From: F23-B02 sp963632825
GTDB taxonomy: Bacteria > Bacillota > Clostridia > Oscillospirales > Oscillospiraceae
DNA: 54,647 nt
Assembly: GCA_963632825.1 (NCBI GenBank)
Contig: CAVGWF010000031.1
Coordinates: 1 to 54,647 of the forward strand
Direction: 5' to 3'
Shown: one piece after another, positions 41,356 to 49,992 of the stretch
Layout: each line of letters starts with the position of its first letter
Position numbering within the stretch: position 1 is the first letter of the stretch
Made by a program: the position numbers and the translations under genes
The notes under the pieces: model-generated
The model's database searches: none
What the model was told of the DNA's origin: nothing
The model's input: only the letters and a program-made list of their open reading frames with translations

Positions 41356-42615
41356 TCACTTTTTTATCTCATCCCAGTATTTTTTGGCGGCCTGCTCTAT
41401 CCTGTTGCCGCCGTAATCGTAATACTTTGCGCCTTTGAGCGCATCGGGCAGATATTGCTGCCGCACCCAGTGATTGGGGTAGGAGTGCGGGTATTTGTAG
41501 CCCTGCTCGCGCTCAAAGCCCGTGCCGTCGGCATGGACATTCTGAAGCTCCCGCGGCGGGGGACCGCTTTTGCCCGCGCGCACATCGGCAAGGGCTGCAT
41601 CTATCGCCATAACACCGCTGTTGGACTTCGGCGCGGTGGCGAGAAATATCACAGCCTCGGCAAGCGGCAGCCGTGCCTCCGGCATACCGAGCTGGAGCGC
41701 CGAATCGACGCACGCCTTCACTATCGGTACCGCCTGAGGATATGCAAGCCCTATGTCCTCGCTCGCCGAGCACAGTATGCGCCGGCACGCACCCACAAGG
41801 TCGCCCGCCTCCAGAAGCCGCGCAAGGTAATGCAGAGCGGCATCAGGGTCGGAGCCGCGCAGCGACTTCATCAGCGCCGATAGTGCGTCATAGTGCTCAT
41901 CGCCGTCGCGGTCATAGCGCATGGCGCTGCGCTGGGTCACGCTTTTTGCGTCCTCAAGGCTTATTACCGCCTTGCCGTTTTCGAGGCTTGCCGTTGAAAA
42001 CAGCAGCTCCACCGCATTTATCGCCTTGCGCACATCACCGCCGCAGGCCTGACTTATCCGCGCCGCGACGCCGGCTTCGAGCTCAGGCTCCACGCCGCTT
42101 TTTTCGGCAAGCAGCCTGAATGCGCGCTCGACGGCAGGCTCGGCCTCCCCGGGTGTGACGGGCTTGAATTCAAACACCGTCGAGCGGCTGAGAATAGCTC
42201 CGAACACGCAGAAATAGGGATTCTCCGTTGTCGATGCGATGAGCGTTATGCGCCCGTCCTCTATAAATTCGAGCAGCGACTGCTGCTGCTTTTTGTTAAA
42301 GTACTGTATCTCGTCAAGGTACAGCAGAACGCCGCCGGGTGTGAGCAGAGTGTCGAGCTCGGCGATGATCTCCTTTATGTCGGCAAGCCCTGCCGTGGTA
42401 GCGTTCAGCTTGCGCAGAGTGCGGTTGGTCTTCTCCGCGATTATTCGCGCAACGGTCGTCTTGCCCGTGCCTGACGGGCCGTAGAAAATCATGTTCGGTA
42501 TGTTTTCGCTCTCGACAATGCGGCGCAGAAGTCCTCTTTCGCCAAGGATGTGCCTCTGCCCGACGACCTCGTCGAGGCTGTGCGGCCGTATTTCGTCTGC
42601 AAGCGGTTTATACAT
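41356..42615 (-). CDS. rarA: Replication-associated recombination protein RarA/MgsA (AAA+ ATPase)
   Basis: A 419-residue clamp-loader-like AAA+ ATPase acting at stalled replication forks. Walker A is GPSGTGKT at residues 46-53 and Walker B is VLLYLDEIQYFNKKQQ. The C-terminal tetramerisation domain includes KSLRGSDPDAALHYLARLL and EDIGLAYPQA. ATG 42615 (MYKPLADEIRP) has AGGAGA at good spacing. The frame stays open for another 110 codons upstream, but that part is low-complexity and overlaps nth. Divergent from nth. Confidence 0.95.
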   Translation of the reverse strand: MYKPLADEIRPHSLDEVVGQRHILGERGLLRRIVESENIPNMIFYGPSGTGKTTVARIIAEKTNRTLRKLNATTAGLADIKEIIAELDTLLTPGGVLLYLDEIQYFNKKQQQSLLEFIEDGRITLIASTTENPYFCVFGAILSRSTVFEFKPVTPGEAEPAVERAFRLLAEKSGVEPELEAGVAARISQACGGDVRKAINAVELLFSTASLENGKAVISLEDAKSVTQRSAMRYDRDGDEHYDALSALMKSLRGSDPDAALHYLARLLEAGDLVGACRRILCSASEDIGLAYPQAVPIVKACVDSALQLGMPEARLPLAEAVIFLATAPKSNSGVMAIDAALADVRAGKSGPPPRELQNVHADGTGFEREQGYKYPHSYPNHWVRQQYLPDALKGAKYYDYGGNRIEQAAKKYWDEIKK

Positions 42616-42689
42616 ATATTTCTCCTGAAGTCGCATTTGCCGTGGCGCACGGAGCGCCCGCGTGTTAGAATGTATGTGAGGTGATGATA

Positions 42690-43337
42690 ATGCGTACAAA
42701 GCAGCAGGTCTCGGAGATAGTCCGGCGGCTGGAGGAGTGCTATCCTCTTGCCGACTGTACGCTCGATTATAAGAAGGATTATGAGCTTTTGTTTTCCGTG
42801 CGTCTTGCGGCGCAGTGCACCGATGCGCGCGTAAACGAGATAACGCCCGCACTGTTCGGACGGTTTCCGACGCTCGAGAGCTTTGCCGGAGCCGATGTCT
42901 CGGAGGTCGAGGAATATGTGCGCTCCTGCGGGTTCTACCGCGCAAAGGCGCGTGACATCGTAGGCAGTGCGAAGCTGCTGCTCGAGCGCTTTGACGGCAG
43001 GGTGCCGGATAATATGAACGATCTGCTCACGCTGCCGGGAGTCGGGCGGAAAACGGCAAATCTCATCCTCGGCGACATATACAAGGTGCCCGGCTCAACG
43101 GTAGTTGACACGCATTGTATAAGAATATCGAACCGTCTGGGGCTTGTTGACGATCTCAGGGATCCGGTGAAAATAGAAGCCGAGCTCCGGCGTCAGCTTC
43201 CGCCGGATAAGAGCTCGGATTTCTGCCACCGCATCGTCCTGCACGGCAGAGCCGTGTGCACCGCGCGCAGGCCCGAATGCGGCAAATGCTGCCTGCGCGA
43301 CATGTGCCAATATGCCGTCGGGCAAACGAGCCAATAG
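42690..43337 (+). CDS. nth: Endonuclease III (DNA glycosylase/AP lyase)
   Basis: A 215-residue base-excision-repair enzyme for oxidised pyrimidines. The helix-hairpin-helix LPGVGRKTANLIL contains catalytic K121, and D140 is in VVDTHCIRISNRLGLV. The Fe-S cluster motif C-x6-C-x2-C-x5-C (CTARRPECGKCCLRDMC) is complete. ATG 42690 has GAGGTG six bases upstream; GTG 42681 and ATG 42684 fall within or against that site. Divergent from rarA, so two genome-maintenance genes share an intergenic region of 74 bases. Confidence 0.96.
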   Translation: MRTKQQVSEIVRRLEECYPLADCTLDYKKDYELLFSVRLAAQCTDARVNEITPALFGRFPTLESFAGADVSEVEEYVRSCGFYRAKARDIVGSAKLLLERFDGRVPDNMNDLLTLPGVGRKTANLILGDIYKVPGSTVVDTHCIRISNRLGLVDDLRDPVKIEAELRRQLPPDKSSDFCHRIVLHGRAVCTARRPECGKCCLRDMCQYAVGQTSQ

Positions 43338-43391
43338 CGGCGGCGCCGGCTCACGCCGAAATTTGACCCCACCGTGGGCAGAAATTTTCTC

Positions 43392-43526
43392 GCACCTTGG
43401 CTCCCTTGCGCAAAGGGAGCCAAGGTGCACTACGGCAGGCGCGGCAATACACCGGTTTTGCCGGTACTCTCAGGTCAGGACACCGCAACAGACGTATTGG
43501 CAGGTGCAGAAAACCGCCTCTGAAAA
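43392..43526 (-). repeat. Mosaic dispersed repeat, copy C (modules 1 and 2)
   Basis: On the minus strand, 43526-43440 follows module 1 of copy B (GCACCTGC, TTGCGGT, then GTACCG-CAAAACCGGTGTATTG). It ends in a hairpin with a 16-bp perfect stem, GCACCTTGGCTCCCTT / AAGGGAGCCAAGGTGC (43392-43428). The repeat fills most of the 191 bases between the converging nth and mscS stops. Confidence 0.75.
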
Positions 43527-43528
43527 AA

Positions 43529-44341
43529 TCAGGTTTTCGTTATATGCACATTGAGGTGATCGTAGCACATCTCAACACCGTATTTCTCAAAGCAGGTGCG
43601 CAGGTTTTCGTTCAGTGCAAAATACACATTCCAATAATCTGCCGTTTTACACCACACGCGCACGGTGTACTCTATTGAGCTGCTGCCGTAGCCGACTATT
43701 GCGGCAAACGGTGCGGGATCGCTCAGCACCCGCTCATCCATCGCGGCGGCTGCCAGAGCCGCCCTGCGCACATCCTCGGTCGCGCAGTCATACGACGCGG
43801 TAACGGAGATGATGATGCGGCGCTTTTCCTCGGCGGTGAAATTGATTATCTGTCCCGAGGTAACGGTGCCGTTAGGCGCATAAACAACGCGGTTATCAGG
43901 CGTTGCATAAGCCGTGTAAAACAGCCCTATGCTCTGCACGACGCCCTCCTCCGAGCCTATCTGCACATAATCTCCGACCTTGAAGGGATGAGTCGTCAGC
44001 AGCGTTATGCCGGAAAACAGGTTCGACAGAAGTCCCTGCAGTGCGAGTGACAGCGCAACGCCCACGACCGACAGCACCGCAACAAGGCTCGTTACCGGAA
44101 TGCCCAGCGTGCCGGCAATGATGATGACCGCGATCGTCCACAGTCCGGCCTTTATCGCGCTGCGGAAGAAGGACTTGAGGCTCGCATCGAGATGACGGCT
44201 TGCGTCGAGCATTTTCCCGAAAGCCCTGCACAGTATCTTGATGGCTATATAGCACAGCAGATAGACGATCAGCGCTGAAAAAAGTGAGCCGAGCGATATA
44301 TCGCCGAGCTTTATTGATGATAGAGAGTCGAAAAAGTTCAT
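43529..44341 (-). CDS. Small-conductance mechanosensitive channel (MscS family)
   Basis: A 270-residue MscS-type channel that opens under membrane tension to release osmolytes. Three N-terminal helices, with the pore-lining third one rich in Gly/Ala/Ser (VVGVALSLALQGLLSNLFSG). The beta domain has FKVGDYVQIGSEEGVVQSIG and VYAPNGTVTSGQIINFT. ATG 44341 (MNFFDSLSSIK) follows the galK stop by 4 bases and has GGTGAG upstream; an open extension inside galK is not used. Last gene of tktA-tktB-galK-mscS. Confidence 0.93.
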   Translation of the reverse strand: MNFFDSLSSIKLGDISLGSLFSALIVYLLCYIAIKILCRAFGKMLDASRHLDASLKSFFRSAIKAGLWTIAVIIIAGTLGIPVTSLVAVLSVVGVALSLALQGLLSNLFSGITLLTTHPFKVGDYVQIGSEEGVVQSIGLFYTAYATPDNRVVYAPNGTVTSGQIINFTAEEKRRIIISVTASYDCATEDVRRAALAAAAMDERVLSDPAPFAAIVGYGSSSIEYTVRVWCKTADYWNVYFALNENLRTCFEKYGVEMCYDHLNVHITKT

Positions 44342-44345
44342 ATTC

Positions 44346-45422
44346 TCACCCCAGCTTGAGTTCGCGGCAGGAGCCCGCTCCGAAGTGGGCCTCCATCTCG
44401 TCCTTGTATTTTGGGAAATGCTCCGACGGCATGAGTGCCTGCACGCATCCGGCAAATCCGCCGCCGTGTACACGCCATGCGCCGATGCCGTCGAGCAGCT
44501 TTGCGCTCAGCTCAAGCCCGTATTCGAGCTTGTGGTCGTCTGAAACACTGGTGACGATGTTGTTGAGCAGTCTTTCAGATGATCTTCCGGACTCGTTCAT
44601 AAGGCGCATATACTCGCCGGCATTGCCCGCTTCGAGGGCGGCGCACATCTTGGGGACACGGGCGTTTTCGTCGAAAAAGTGCTTTGCCCTGCGCACGGGG
44701 CGGTCGGCGGTGTCCCATCTCTTGGCATAGAAATCCGCAGGGTCGACCTCGCCCAAAAGCTCCTTGCCGAAAAAGCTTGCGATAAGGCGCATGTCGGCGG
44801 GAATGCGTGCATAGCTCGTGTCCAGCCCCGCGTGGCTGCCGCCGGTATCGGTCAGACACAGGGTAAGTCCCATGCGCGAAAAGTCCGCGTTGACGGGGAC
44901 GACCTCACCGGTGAGAAAATCTATGTACACGGCCTTGCCGAGGGCGCAGGCGAGCTGATCCATCATGCCGCATGGCTTTCCGAAATGCAGGTTCTCCGCC
45001 TGCTGCGCGATGCGGGCAATGCCCATCGGCTCAAGCTCATCGTTATTGTACATGGAGTTGAATATCCTGCCGATCAGCACGGCAAAGGCAGCCGAGGAGC
45101 TGAGCCCCGAGCCCGCCGTCAGCTCGCTGTCGAGCACGGCGTTGAATCCGCCGAAGCGTGCGCCGACATCGTACATTGCGGCGGCAACGCCGCGCACGAG
45201 CGCAGCCGAGGAGCCGAACTCCTCCGGGTGCACATCGAGGTTCAGCAGATTTATTTCCATGTCCGGAAAACCGGACGACCTTATGCGGGCAACATTGTCA
45301 AAGTTGGGTTCTGCCAGTGCACGAATGCCCTTATCCACCGCCGAGGCGAGAACACGCCCCTTCTGATGGTCGGTGTGATTTCCGGCAAGCTCGGTTCTTC
45401 CCGGTGCGAAATAGCTTTCCAT
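44346..45422 (-). CDS. galK: Galactokinase-family GHMP sugar kinase
   Basis: A 358-residue GHMP kinase. Motif 1 is APGRTELAGNHTDHQKG, motif 2 (phosphate loop) is AGSGLSSSAA, the catalytic Asp is in CGMMDQ, and motif 3 is RVHGGGFAGCVQ. In classical galactokinases motif 1 reads GRxNLIGEHxDY, with the Glu contacting galactose O6; here Asn replaces Glu. This variant recurs in Firmicutes annotated as galactokinase, so specificity is less sure than the family. ATG 45422 has AGAGGG upstream. It is downstream of split transketolase, not of galT or galE. Confidence 0.85.
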   Translation of the reverse strand: MESYFAPGRTELAGNHTDHQKGRVLASAVDKGIRALAEPNFDNVARIRSSGFPDMEINLLNLDVHPEEFGSSAALVRGVAAAMYDVGARFGGFNAVLDSELTAGSGLSSSAAFAVLIGRIFNSMYNNDELEPMGIARIAQQAENLHFGKPCGMMDQLACALGKAVYIDFLTGEVVPVNADFSRMGLTLCLTDTGGSHAGLDTSYARIPADMRLIASFFGKELLGEVDPADFYAKRWDTADRPVRRAKHFFDENARVPKMCAALEAGNAGEYMRLMNESGRSSERLLNNIVTSVSDDHKLEYGLELSAKLLDGIGAWRVHGGGFAGCVQALMPSEHFPKYKDEMEAHFGAGSCRELKLG

Positions 45423-45465
45423 ATTTATCGCCCTCTTTATCCGTTTTGCCGCAGTGCGGCATTTT

Positions 45466-46401
45466 TTATTTTCTTTCGAGCACGCGTCCGATGCCGGCAA
45501 TAACGCCGTCGGCATCAATGCCGTATTTCTTCAGCAGCTCGTTATAGGGACCGGATTCGGTGAAGGTGTCCTGAATGCCGACAAACTCGGTTGGAGCACC
45601 GCAGCCGAAATACGCCAGAACCTCGGAAACCGCCGAGCCGAGACCGCCGTGGATATTGTGCTCCTCGGCGCACACTACGGCACCCGTCTCCTCTGCGCAT
45701 TTTTTTATGAGCTCTCTGTCGATGGGCTTTATTGAATACATATCGACAACGCGCACCGAAACGCCCTTTTCCGCAAGCCTTTCGGCGGCTTCGAGAGCCT
45801 TGTGCACCATGATGCCGCAGGCGATAACGGTAACATCCGTGCCGTCGCGCACGATCTCGCCCCTGCCAAGCTCAAACCTCTTATCCGCAGGATACAGGTC
45901 GGGGTAGACCTCGCGGCTCAGGCGCAGGTACATGGGACCATAGGTCTCGGTGGCGTATTTGGTCGCCCAGCGTGCGGCGCTCTCGTCGGCGGGAGCGATG
46001 ACCTTCATGTTCGGCAGTGCGCGCATGAAGGCGATGTCCTCGGTAGCATGGTGGCTGGCACCGTCGAGCGCATCGGACATACCGCAGTATGCGCCGGCGA
46101 ATTTGACATTGAGATTTGCATAGCATATCTGATCGCGCGCAGACAGAAGTCCCAGCGAGGTCAGGAAAACGGTAAAGGTATTTACAAACGGCACCTTGCC
46201 GCAGGCCGCCATACCTGCGGCAGTCGCGACCATGTTCTGCTCCGCGATGCCCATGTTGAAAAAGCGCTCGGGATGAGCCTTGCCGAAAATGGCGCTTTTC
46301 GTCGAGCCGGAGAGATCAGCGTCGAGAACGACTATGTTTTCATTGGTATTGCCAAGCTCGGCCAGCATTGAGCCGTAAACCTCCCGTATCTGCTTAGGCA
46401 T
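45466..46401 (-). CDS. Transketolase, C-terminal subunit
   Basis: A 311-residue half transketolase: pyrimidine-binding domain (IVVLDADLSGSTKSAIFGKA, FNMGIAEQNMVATAAGMA with the catalytic Glu), then the C-terminal domain (VTVIACGIMVHKALEAAERL). It pairs with the N-terminal subunit encoded just upstream to make a working ThDP enzyme of the non-oxidative pentose phosphate pathway. ATG 46401 has GGAGG eight bases upstream and overlaps the end of the N-subunit gene. Confidence 0.95.
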   Translation of the reverse strand: MPKQIREVYGSMLAELGNTNENIVVLDADLSGSTKSAIFGKAHPERFFNMGIAEQNMVATAAGMAACGKVPFVNTFTVFLTSLGLLSARDQICYANLNVKFAGAYCGMSDALDGASHHATEDIAFMRALPNMKVIAPADESAARWATKYATETYGPMYLRLSREVYPDLYPADKRFELGRGEIVRDGTDVTVIACGIMVHKALEAAERLAEKGVSVRVVDMYSIKPIDRELIKKCAEETGAVVCAEEHNIHGGLGSAVSEVLAYFGCGAPTEFVGIQDTFTESGPYNELLKKYGIDADGVIAGIGRVLERK

Positions 46402-47227
46402 TGACCTCACCTCCAAGTTCCTCCATCGCCTTTGCGAAGCTTTCGTCGTCTATGGCCTTGCCGTGCCAGGCGCTCTTGCCCTCCATAAAGGACACGCCCT
46501 TGCCCTTCACGGTATCGGCAATGATAACGGTCGGTGCGCCTACCGCGCCGTCGGCAACGCTTATGCAGAAGTCCAGAGCCTCAAGATCGTGACCGTCACA
46601 CTCAAGCACCGTCCAGCCGAACGATTCCCACTTGCCCGCCAGATCACCAAGCGGCATGACCTCGTCGGTGGTGCCGTCGAGCTGTACCTTATTATAGTCA
46701 ACTATCGCAATGAGGTTATCGAGCCTGAACTTCGGCGCGGACATCGCAGTCTCCCAGATAACGCCCTCGTCAAGCTCACCGTCGCCTAAAACGGCGTAGA
46801 CCTTTGCGGGGGAGCCGTTCAGCTTGAGCGCGAGCGCCATGCCCTGAGCGGCGGGGAAGCCCTGGCCGAGCGGACCTCCGGGCATCTCAACGCCGGGGGT
46901 GTGCATGCTCGGATGACCCGCAAGCCCGCCCATGCGGCGCAGGGTCGCCATTTCCCCGACAGGGAAAAAGCCCTTTTCGGCGAGGTTTCGGTAGAGCATC
47001 GGTGCGGCGTGACCCTTTGAGAGCACAAGTCTGTCTCGGTCGGGGTCGTCCGGGTGTCCTGCATCAAGGTTCATGTGCTCCTGATAGAGATAGGTCAGTA
47101 TCTCACAGGATGACAGTGAGCCGCCGGGGTGCCCGCTTTTTGCCGCGTGGATAGCGGTCAATACATCAATTCTGAAGCGTCTGCACAGCTCGTTGAGCTC
47201 GGCGCAGCGCTCGGCAGTTAAAGCCAT
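46394..47227 (-). CDS. Transketolase, N-terminal subunit
   Basis: A 277-residue N-terminal half with the thiamine diphosphate/Mg2+ site: GDGELDEGVIWETAMSAPKF, then LIAIVDYNKVQLDG. The start region carries AAKSGHPGGSLSSCEI. ATG 47227 has GGAGGAACAGACA directly before it. First gene of the operon tktA-tktB-galK-mscS, from a good promoter at 47295-47323. Splitting transketolase into two genes is common in Clostridia. Confidence 0.95.
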   Translation of the reverse strand: MALTAERCAELNELCRRFRIDVLTAIHAAKSGHPGGSLSSCEILTYLYQEHMNLDAGHPDDPDRDRLVLSKGHAAPMLYRNLAEKGFFPVGEMATLRRMGGLAGHPSMHTPGVEMPGGPLGQGFPAAQGMALALKLNGSPAKVYAVLGDGELDEGVIWETAMSAPKFRLDNLIAIVDYNKVQLDGTTDEVMPLGDLAGKWESFGWTVLECDGHDLEALDFCISVADGAVGAPTVIIADTVKGKGVSFMEGKSAWHGKAIDDESFAKAMEELGGEVNA

Positions 47228-47294
47228 TGTCTGTTCCTCCGTTGTTAAATTCTGTTTTCGTTTCACAAAAACTACACATTCTTCATCACTTTAT

Positions 47295-47323
47295 AATATA
47301 GAACACCGCCCCCTCAAAGTCAA
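47295..47323 (-). promoter_or_regulatory. Sigma-A promoter of the transketolase operon
   Basis: Minus strand TTGACT (47323-47318), 17-bp spacer, TATATT (47300-47295). It lies 12 bases outside repeat copy B. Confidence 0.75.
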
Positions 47324-47334
47324 ATTCTTTTGTA

Positions 47335-47671
47335 CCGGTTTTTCGGAGGCGTTTTTCCGCACCTGCGGATACGGCTATTGCGGTTGCCCGACCGGTGGGT
47401 ACCGACAAAACCGGTGTATTGACGCACTGAATCGGTGCACCCTTGGGGCAGAAGCATTCTCCGCAGTGCGTTACCGCGACGGCGCAGCTAAAACAATTGC
47501 CAATATTGGCAGCGCATTGCCCGCCACGGCGAGTGGCACTGATGAGGTGGAAATATATCATCGGCGTAAGCCGGCAATTGAAAGTGCGGTGCAAAATGAT
47601 GCACCGCACTTGATATTTATATGACTTTACCCACCGGTCGGGACACCGCAATGGATGTATCGGCAGGGGCG
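47335..47671. mobile_element. MITE-like mosaic repeat, copy B (most complete)
   Basis: About 337 bases without a coding frame. The left end (+, 47345-47401) and right end (-, 47671-47631) are related inverted sequences sharing CCTGC-GATAC, ATTGCGGT and GACCGGTGGGTA. Inside, in order: CAAAACCGGTGTATTG; the GCAGAAGCATT-CCGCAGTGCG block (47446-47487, as in copy A); ACTGATGAGG ... ATCATCGGCGTAAGCCG (47533-47574, as in copy E); and the TTGAAAGTGCGGTGCA hairpin (47578-47611, as in copy F). The right end abuts the asd stop codon. No transposase, so non-autonomous if mobile. Confidence 0.6.
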
Positions 47672-48664
47672 TTAATCCGCCGCTAAAAGCTCTGCGATCT
47701 GGATGGCGTTGGTCGCGGCGCCCTTTCGGACCTGGTCGCCGCAGCACCAGATGTTCAGCCCGCGCTCATCGGTGAGATCCTCGCGGATGCGTCCGACGAA
47801 TACGAGATCCTGATTCTGAGTGTCGAGCGGCATGGGGTACTGAAGCGCGCCGAGATCGTCGACGAGCTTTACGCCGGGCGCGGCGGCTATGACCTCGCGC
47901 GCACGCTCAACGGAGATCTTCTCCTTTGTTTTCAGGCAGATGGAAACGCTGTGGCTGCGCACGACGGGCACGCGCACACAGGTGCAGCTGACCTTGAGCT
48001 CCGGCAGATGCATGATGCGCCGTCCCTCATTCTGAAGCTTCATCTCCTCGGAGGTGTAGCCCGCGAACTGCTCGCCGCCTATCTGCGGAATGACATTGTA
48101 CGCTATCTGGTAGGCGAACACCTTCGGCTCAAAGCTCTCACCTCTGGAGAGTGCCTCGACCTCTCCGAACAGCTCCTTGGGACCTGCCGCGCCCGCGCCG
48201 GATACCGCCTGATACGACGAAACGACCATGCTCTCGATGGGAGATACGGCGTTGAGCGCATTCACCGCGGTGCAGGATATGACGGTGGTGCAGTTGGGGT
48301 TTGAGATAACGCCCTTGTGCTTTTTAACATCCTCGGGGTTTATTTCGGGCACGACGAGCGGCACATCGGGGCAGAGCCTGAACGCGCTGGAGTTGTCGAT
48401 AAACACGGCGCCCGAGGCCTTGATATCCTCGACAAAGCGCTCTGCGATGTCGTTTTCGGCGGCACCGAGGACAATGTCCAGTCCCTCGAAGTTTTCTCTG
48501 CATGCCTCAACGACGACATGACCGCCTATCTCCTTACCGGCGGAGTTCTTGCTTGCGAGAAGCCTCAGCTCGCCGATGGGGAAGCTGCGCTCGGCGAGAA
48601 TTTTCATCATTTCCTGTCCGACTGCGCCCGTTGCGCCGAGAATGCCGACATTGTATTTTTTCAT
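47672..48664 (-). CDS. asd: Aspartate-semialdehyde dehydrogenase
   Basis: A 330-residue NADPH-dependent enzyme that reduces aspartyl phosphate to aspartate semialdehyde, the branch point to lysine/diaminopimelate and to homoserine. The N-terminal Rossmann motif is GILGATGAVGQEMMKIL, the catalytic cysteine is in VISNPNCTTVISC, and VSGAGAAGPKEL follows. Last gene of hom-lysC-asd, 13 bases after lysC. Its stop codon marks the edge of repeat copy B. Confidence 0.96.
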   Translation of the reverse strand: MKKYNVGILGATGAVGQEMMKILAERSFPIGELRLLASKNSAGKEIGGHVVVEACRENFEGLDIVLGAAENDIAERFVEDIKASGAVFIDNSSAFRLCPDVPLVVPEINPEDVKKHKGVISNPNCTTVISCTAVNALNAVSPIESMVVSSYQAVSGAGAAGPKELFGEVEALSRGESFEPKVFAYQIAYNVIPQIGGEQFAGYTSEEMKLQNEGRRIMHLPELKVSCTCVRVPVVRSHSVSICLKTKEKISVERAREVIAAAPGVKLVDDLGALQYPMPLDTQNQDLVFVGRIREDLTDERGLNIWCCGDQVRKGAATNAIQIAELLAAD

Positions 48665-48677
48665 TGTAATATTCTCC

Positions 48678-49991
48678 TTACTTTACAAAGCTGTTATATA
48701 GTACGCGAACGCAGCTTTCAAAATCATCGTTATTTACGCCGACGATGATATTCAGCTCGTCCGGTCCCTGCGAGATCATGCGGATGTTTATGCCGTTTTT
48801 ACCGAGTGCGGCGAATATCCTGCCCGAGGTACCGGGCTGAAACGCCATCTGCCTGCCGACGGCGGCGACGACGGAAATGCCGCTCGTTATCTGAATGTTA
48901 TCCGGCAGCAGCTCCTCGCGCAGCTCGCCGACTATGGAATAAATGCGGTCTTTGGCCTTGTCCGCGGCGACGACGAACGACACGCTGTCAATGCCGGAGG
49001 GGGTGTACTCAACGCACACACCGTGCTTTTCAAACACCTCAAGCATGCGCCGCAGCGAGCCCATCTGCGAGCTCATTCCGGTCTTTGACACGGTGATGAT
49101 GGAGAAGTTTTTCCTGCCCGCGATGCCGGTTATGAAGCGGTCGCTCACCTGCTCGTCAGGAAAGCTCTCCATGATGAGCGTGCCGGGGTGGTCGGGGTCG
49201 TTGGTGTTGCGGATGTTGAGGGGAATATTCTTCTCCCTTACAGGAAACACAGCTCCCTCGTGCAGCACCTGCGCGCCCATGTAGCTGAGCTCGCGCAGCT
49301 CGTTATAGGTTATGCGCTCTATCGCGTCGGGATTGTCAACTATGCGCGGGTCGGCCATGAGTATTCCGGAAACATCGGTCCAGTTTTCGTACACATCGGC
49401 ATTCAGGGCCGCCGCAGCCAGCGCGCCGGTAACATCGCTGCCGCCGCGCGACAAAACGCGGATGCTGCCGTCGGGCATTGCGCCGTAAAACCCCGGCGTC
49501 ACTATCTTCCGTCCCGCCGCGAGCCGCTCGAGCTCGGTGTAGGAGCGTTCCTTGTCGATGCTGCCGTCAAACGAAAACTTCAGCCACAGCTCGGCGTCGA
49601 GAAAGTCGTAGCCGAGATAGTCGGCCATGAGCAGCGCCGAAAAATATTCGCCGCGCGACACGAGCTTATCCTTCGATATGCCGCGCTCGATTTCCTCGCG
49701 CAGAGCGGAAAGCCGCGAGTCTATATCGACGCTCAGCCCGAGCTCGGCGCATATGCCGCGATAGCGCTCCGCGATCATCTCAAACACAGGATCGCAGCTT
49801 ACGCCGTATTTCTTGTGCGCATGGCACAGGTACAGAAGATCCGTGAGCTTATGGTCGTCTTTGAAGCGCTTTCCGGCTGCCGAAACGACTATCACCCGCC
49901 GTGCGGGATCTGCCTCGATGATGGACCTTACCTTTCTGAACTGTCCGGCGTCCGCCATGGACGAGCCGCCGAATTTTGCGACCTTCAACAT
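48678..49991 (-). CDS. lysC: Aspartokinase
   Basis: A 437-residue aspartokinase (aspartate + ATP to aspartyl-4-phosphate). The kinase domain begins VAKFGGSSMADAGQFRKV. SRGGSDVTGALAAAALNADV is in the middle. Two C-terminal ACT domains (about 290-437, ending NINIRMISQGPDELNIIVGV in spirit: NGINIRMISQGPDELN) mediate feedback by lysine or threonine. The length is that of the single-chain clostridial class. It starts one base after the hom stop, so translation is coupled. Confidence 0.95.
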   Translation of the reverse strand: MLKVAKFGGSSMADAGQFRKVRSIIEADPARRVIVVSAAGKRFKDDHKLTDLLYLCHAHKKYGVSCDPVFEMIAERYRGICAELGLSVDIDSRLSALREEIERGISKDKLVSRGEYFSALLMADYLGYDFLDAELWLKFSFDGSIDKERSYTELERLAAGRKIVTPGFYGAMPDGSIRVLSRGGSDVTGALAAAALNADVYENWTDVSGILMADPRIVDNPDAIERITYNELRELSYMGAQVLHEGAVFPVREKNIPLNIRNTNDPDHPGTLIMESFPDEQVSDRFITGIAGRKNFSIITVSKTGMSSQMGSLRRMLEVFEKHGVCVEYTPSGIDSVSFVVAADKAKDRIYSIVGELREELLPDNIQITSGISVVAAVGRQMAFQPGTSGRIFAALGKNGINIRMISQGPDELNIIVGVNNDDFESCVRVLYNSFVK

Positions 49992-49992
49992 A

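Noticed and set aside
42616..42945. N-terminal extension of rarA
   Set aside because: The extra 110 codons overlap nth and are Arg/Ser/Pro-rich. Homology starts at ATG 42615, which has a good ribosome-binding site.
45448..45475. Terminator hairpin between tktB and galK
   Set aside because: The T-run follows only on the plus strand, where no gene ends; on the coding strand the hairpin is followed by AAAACGG.
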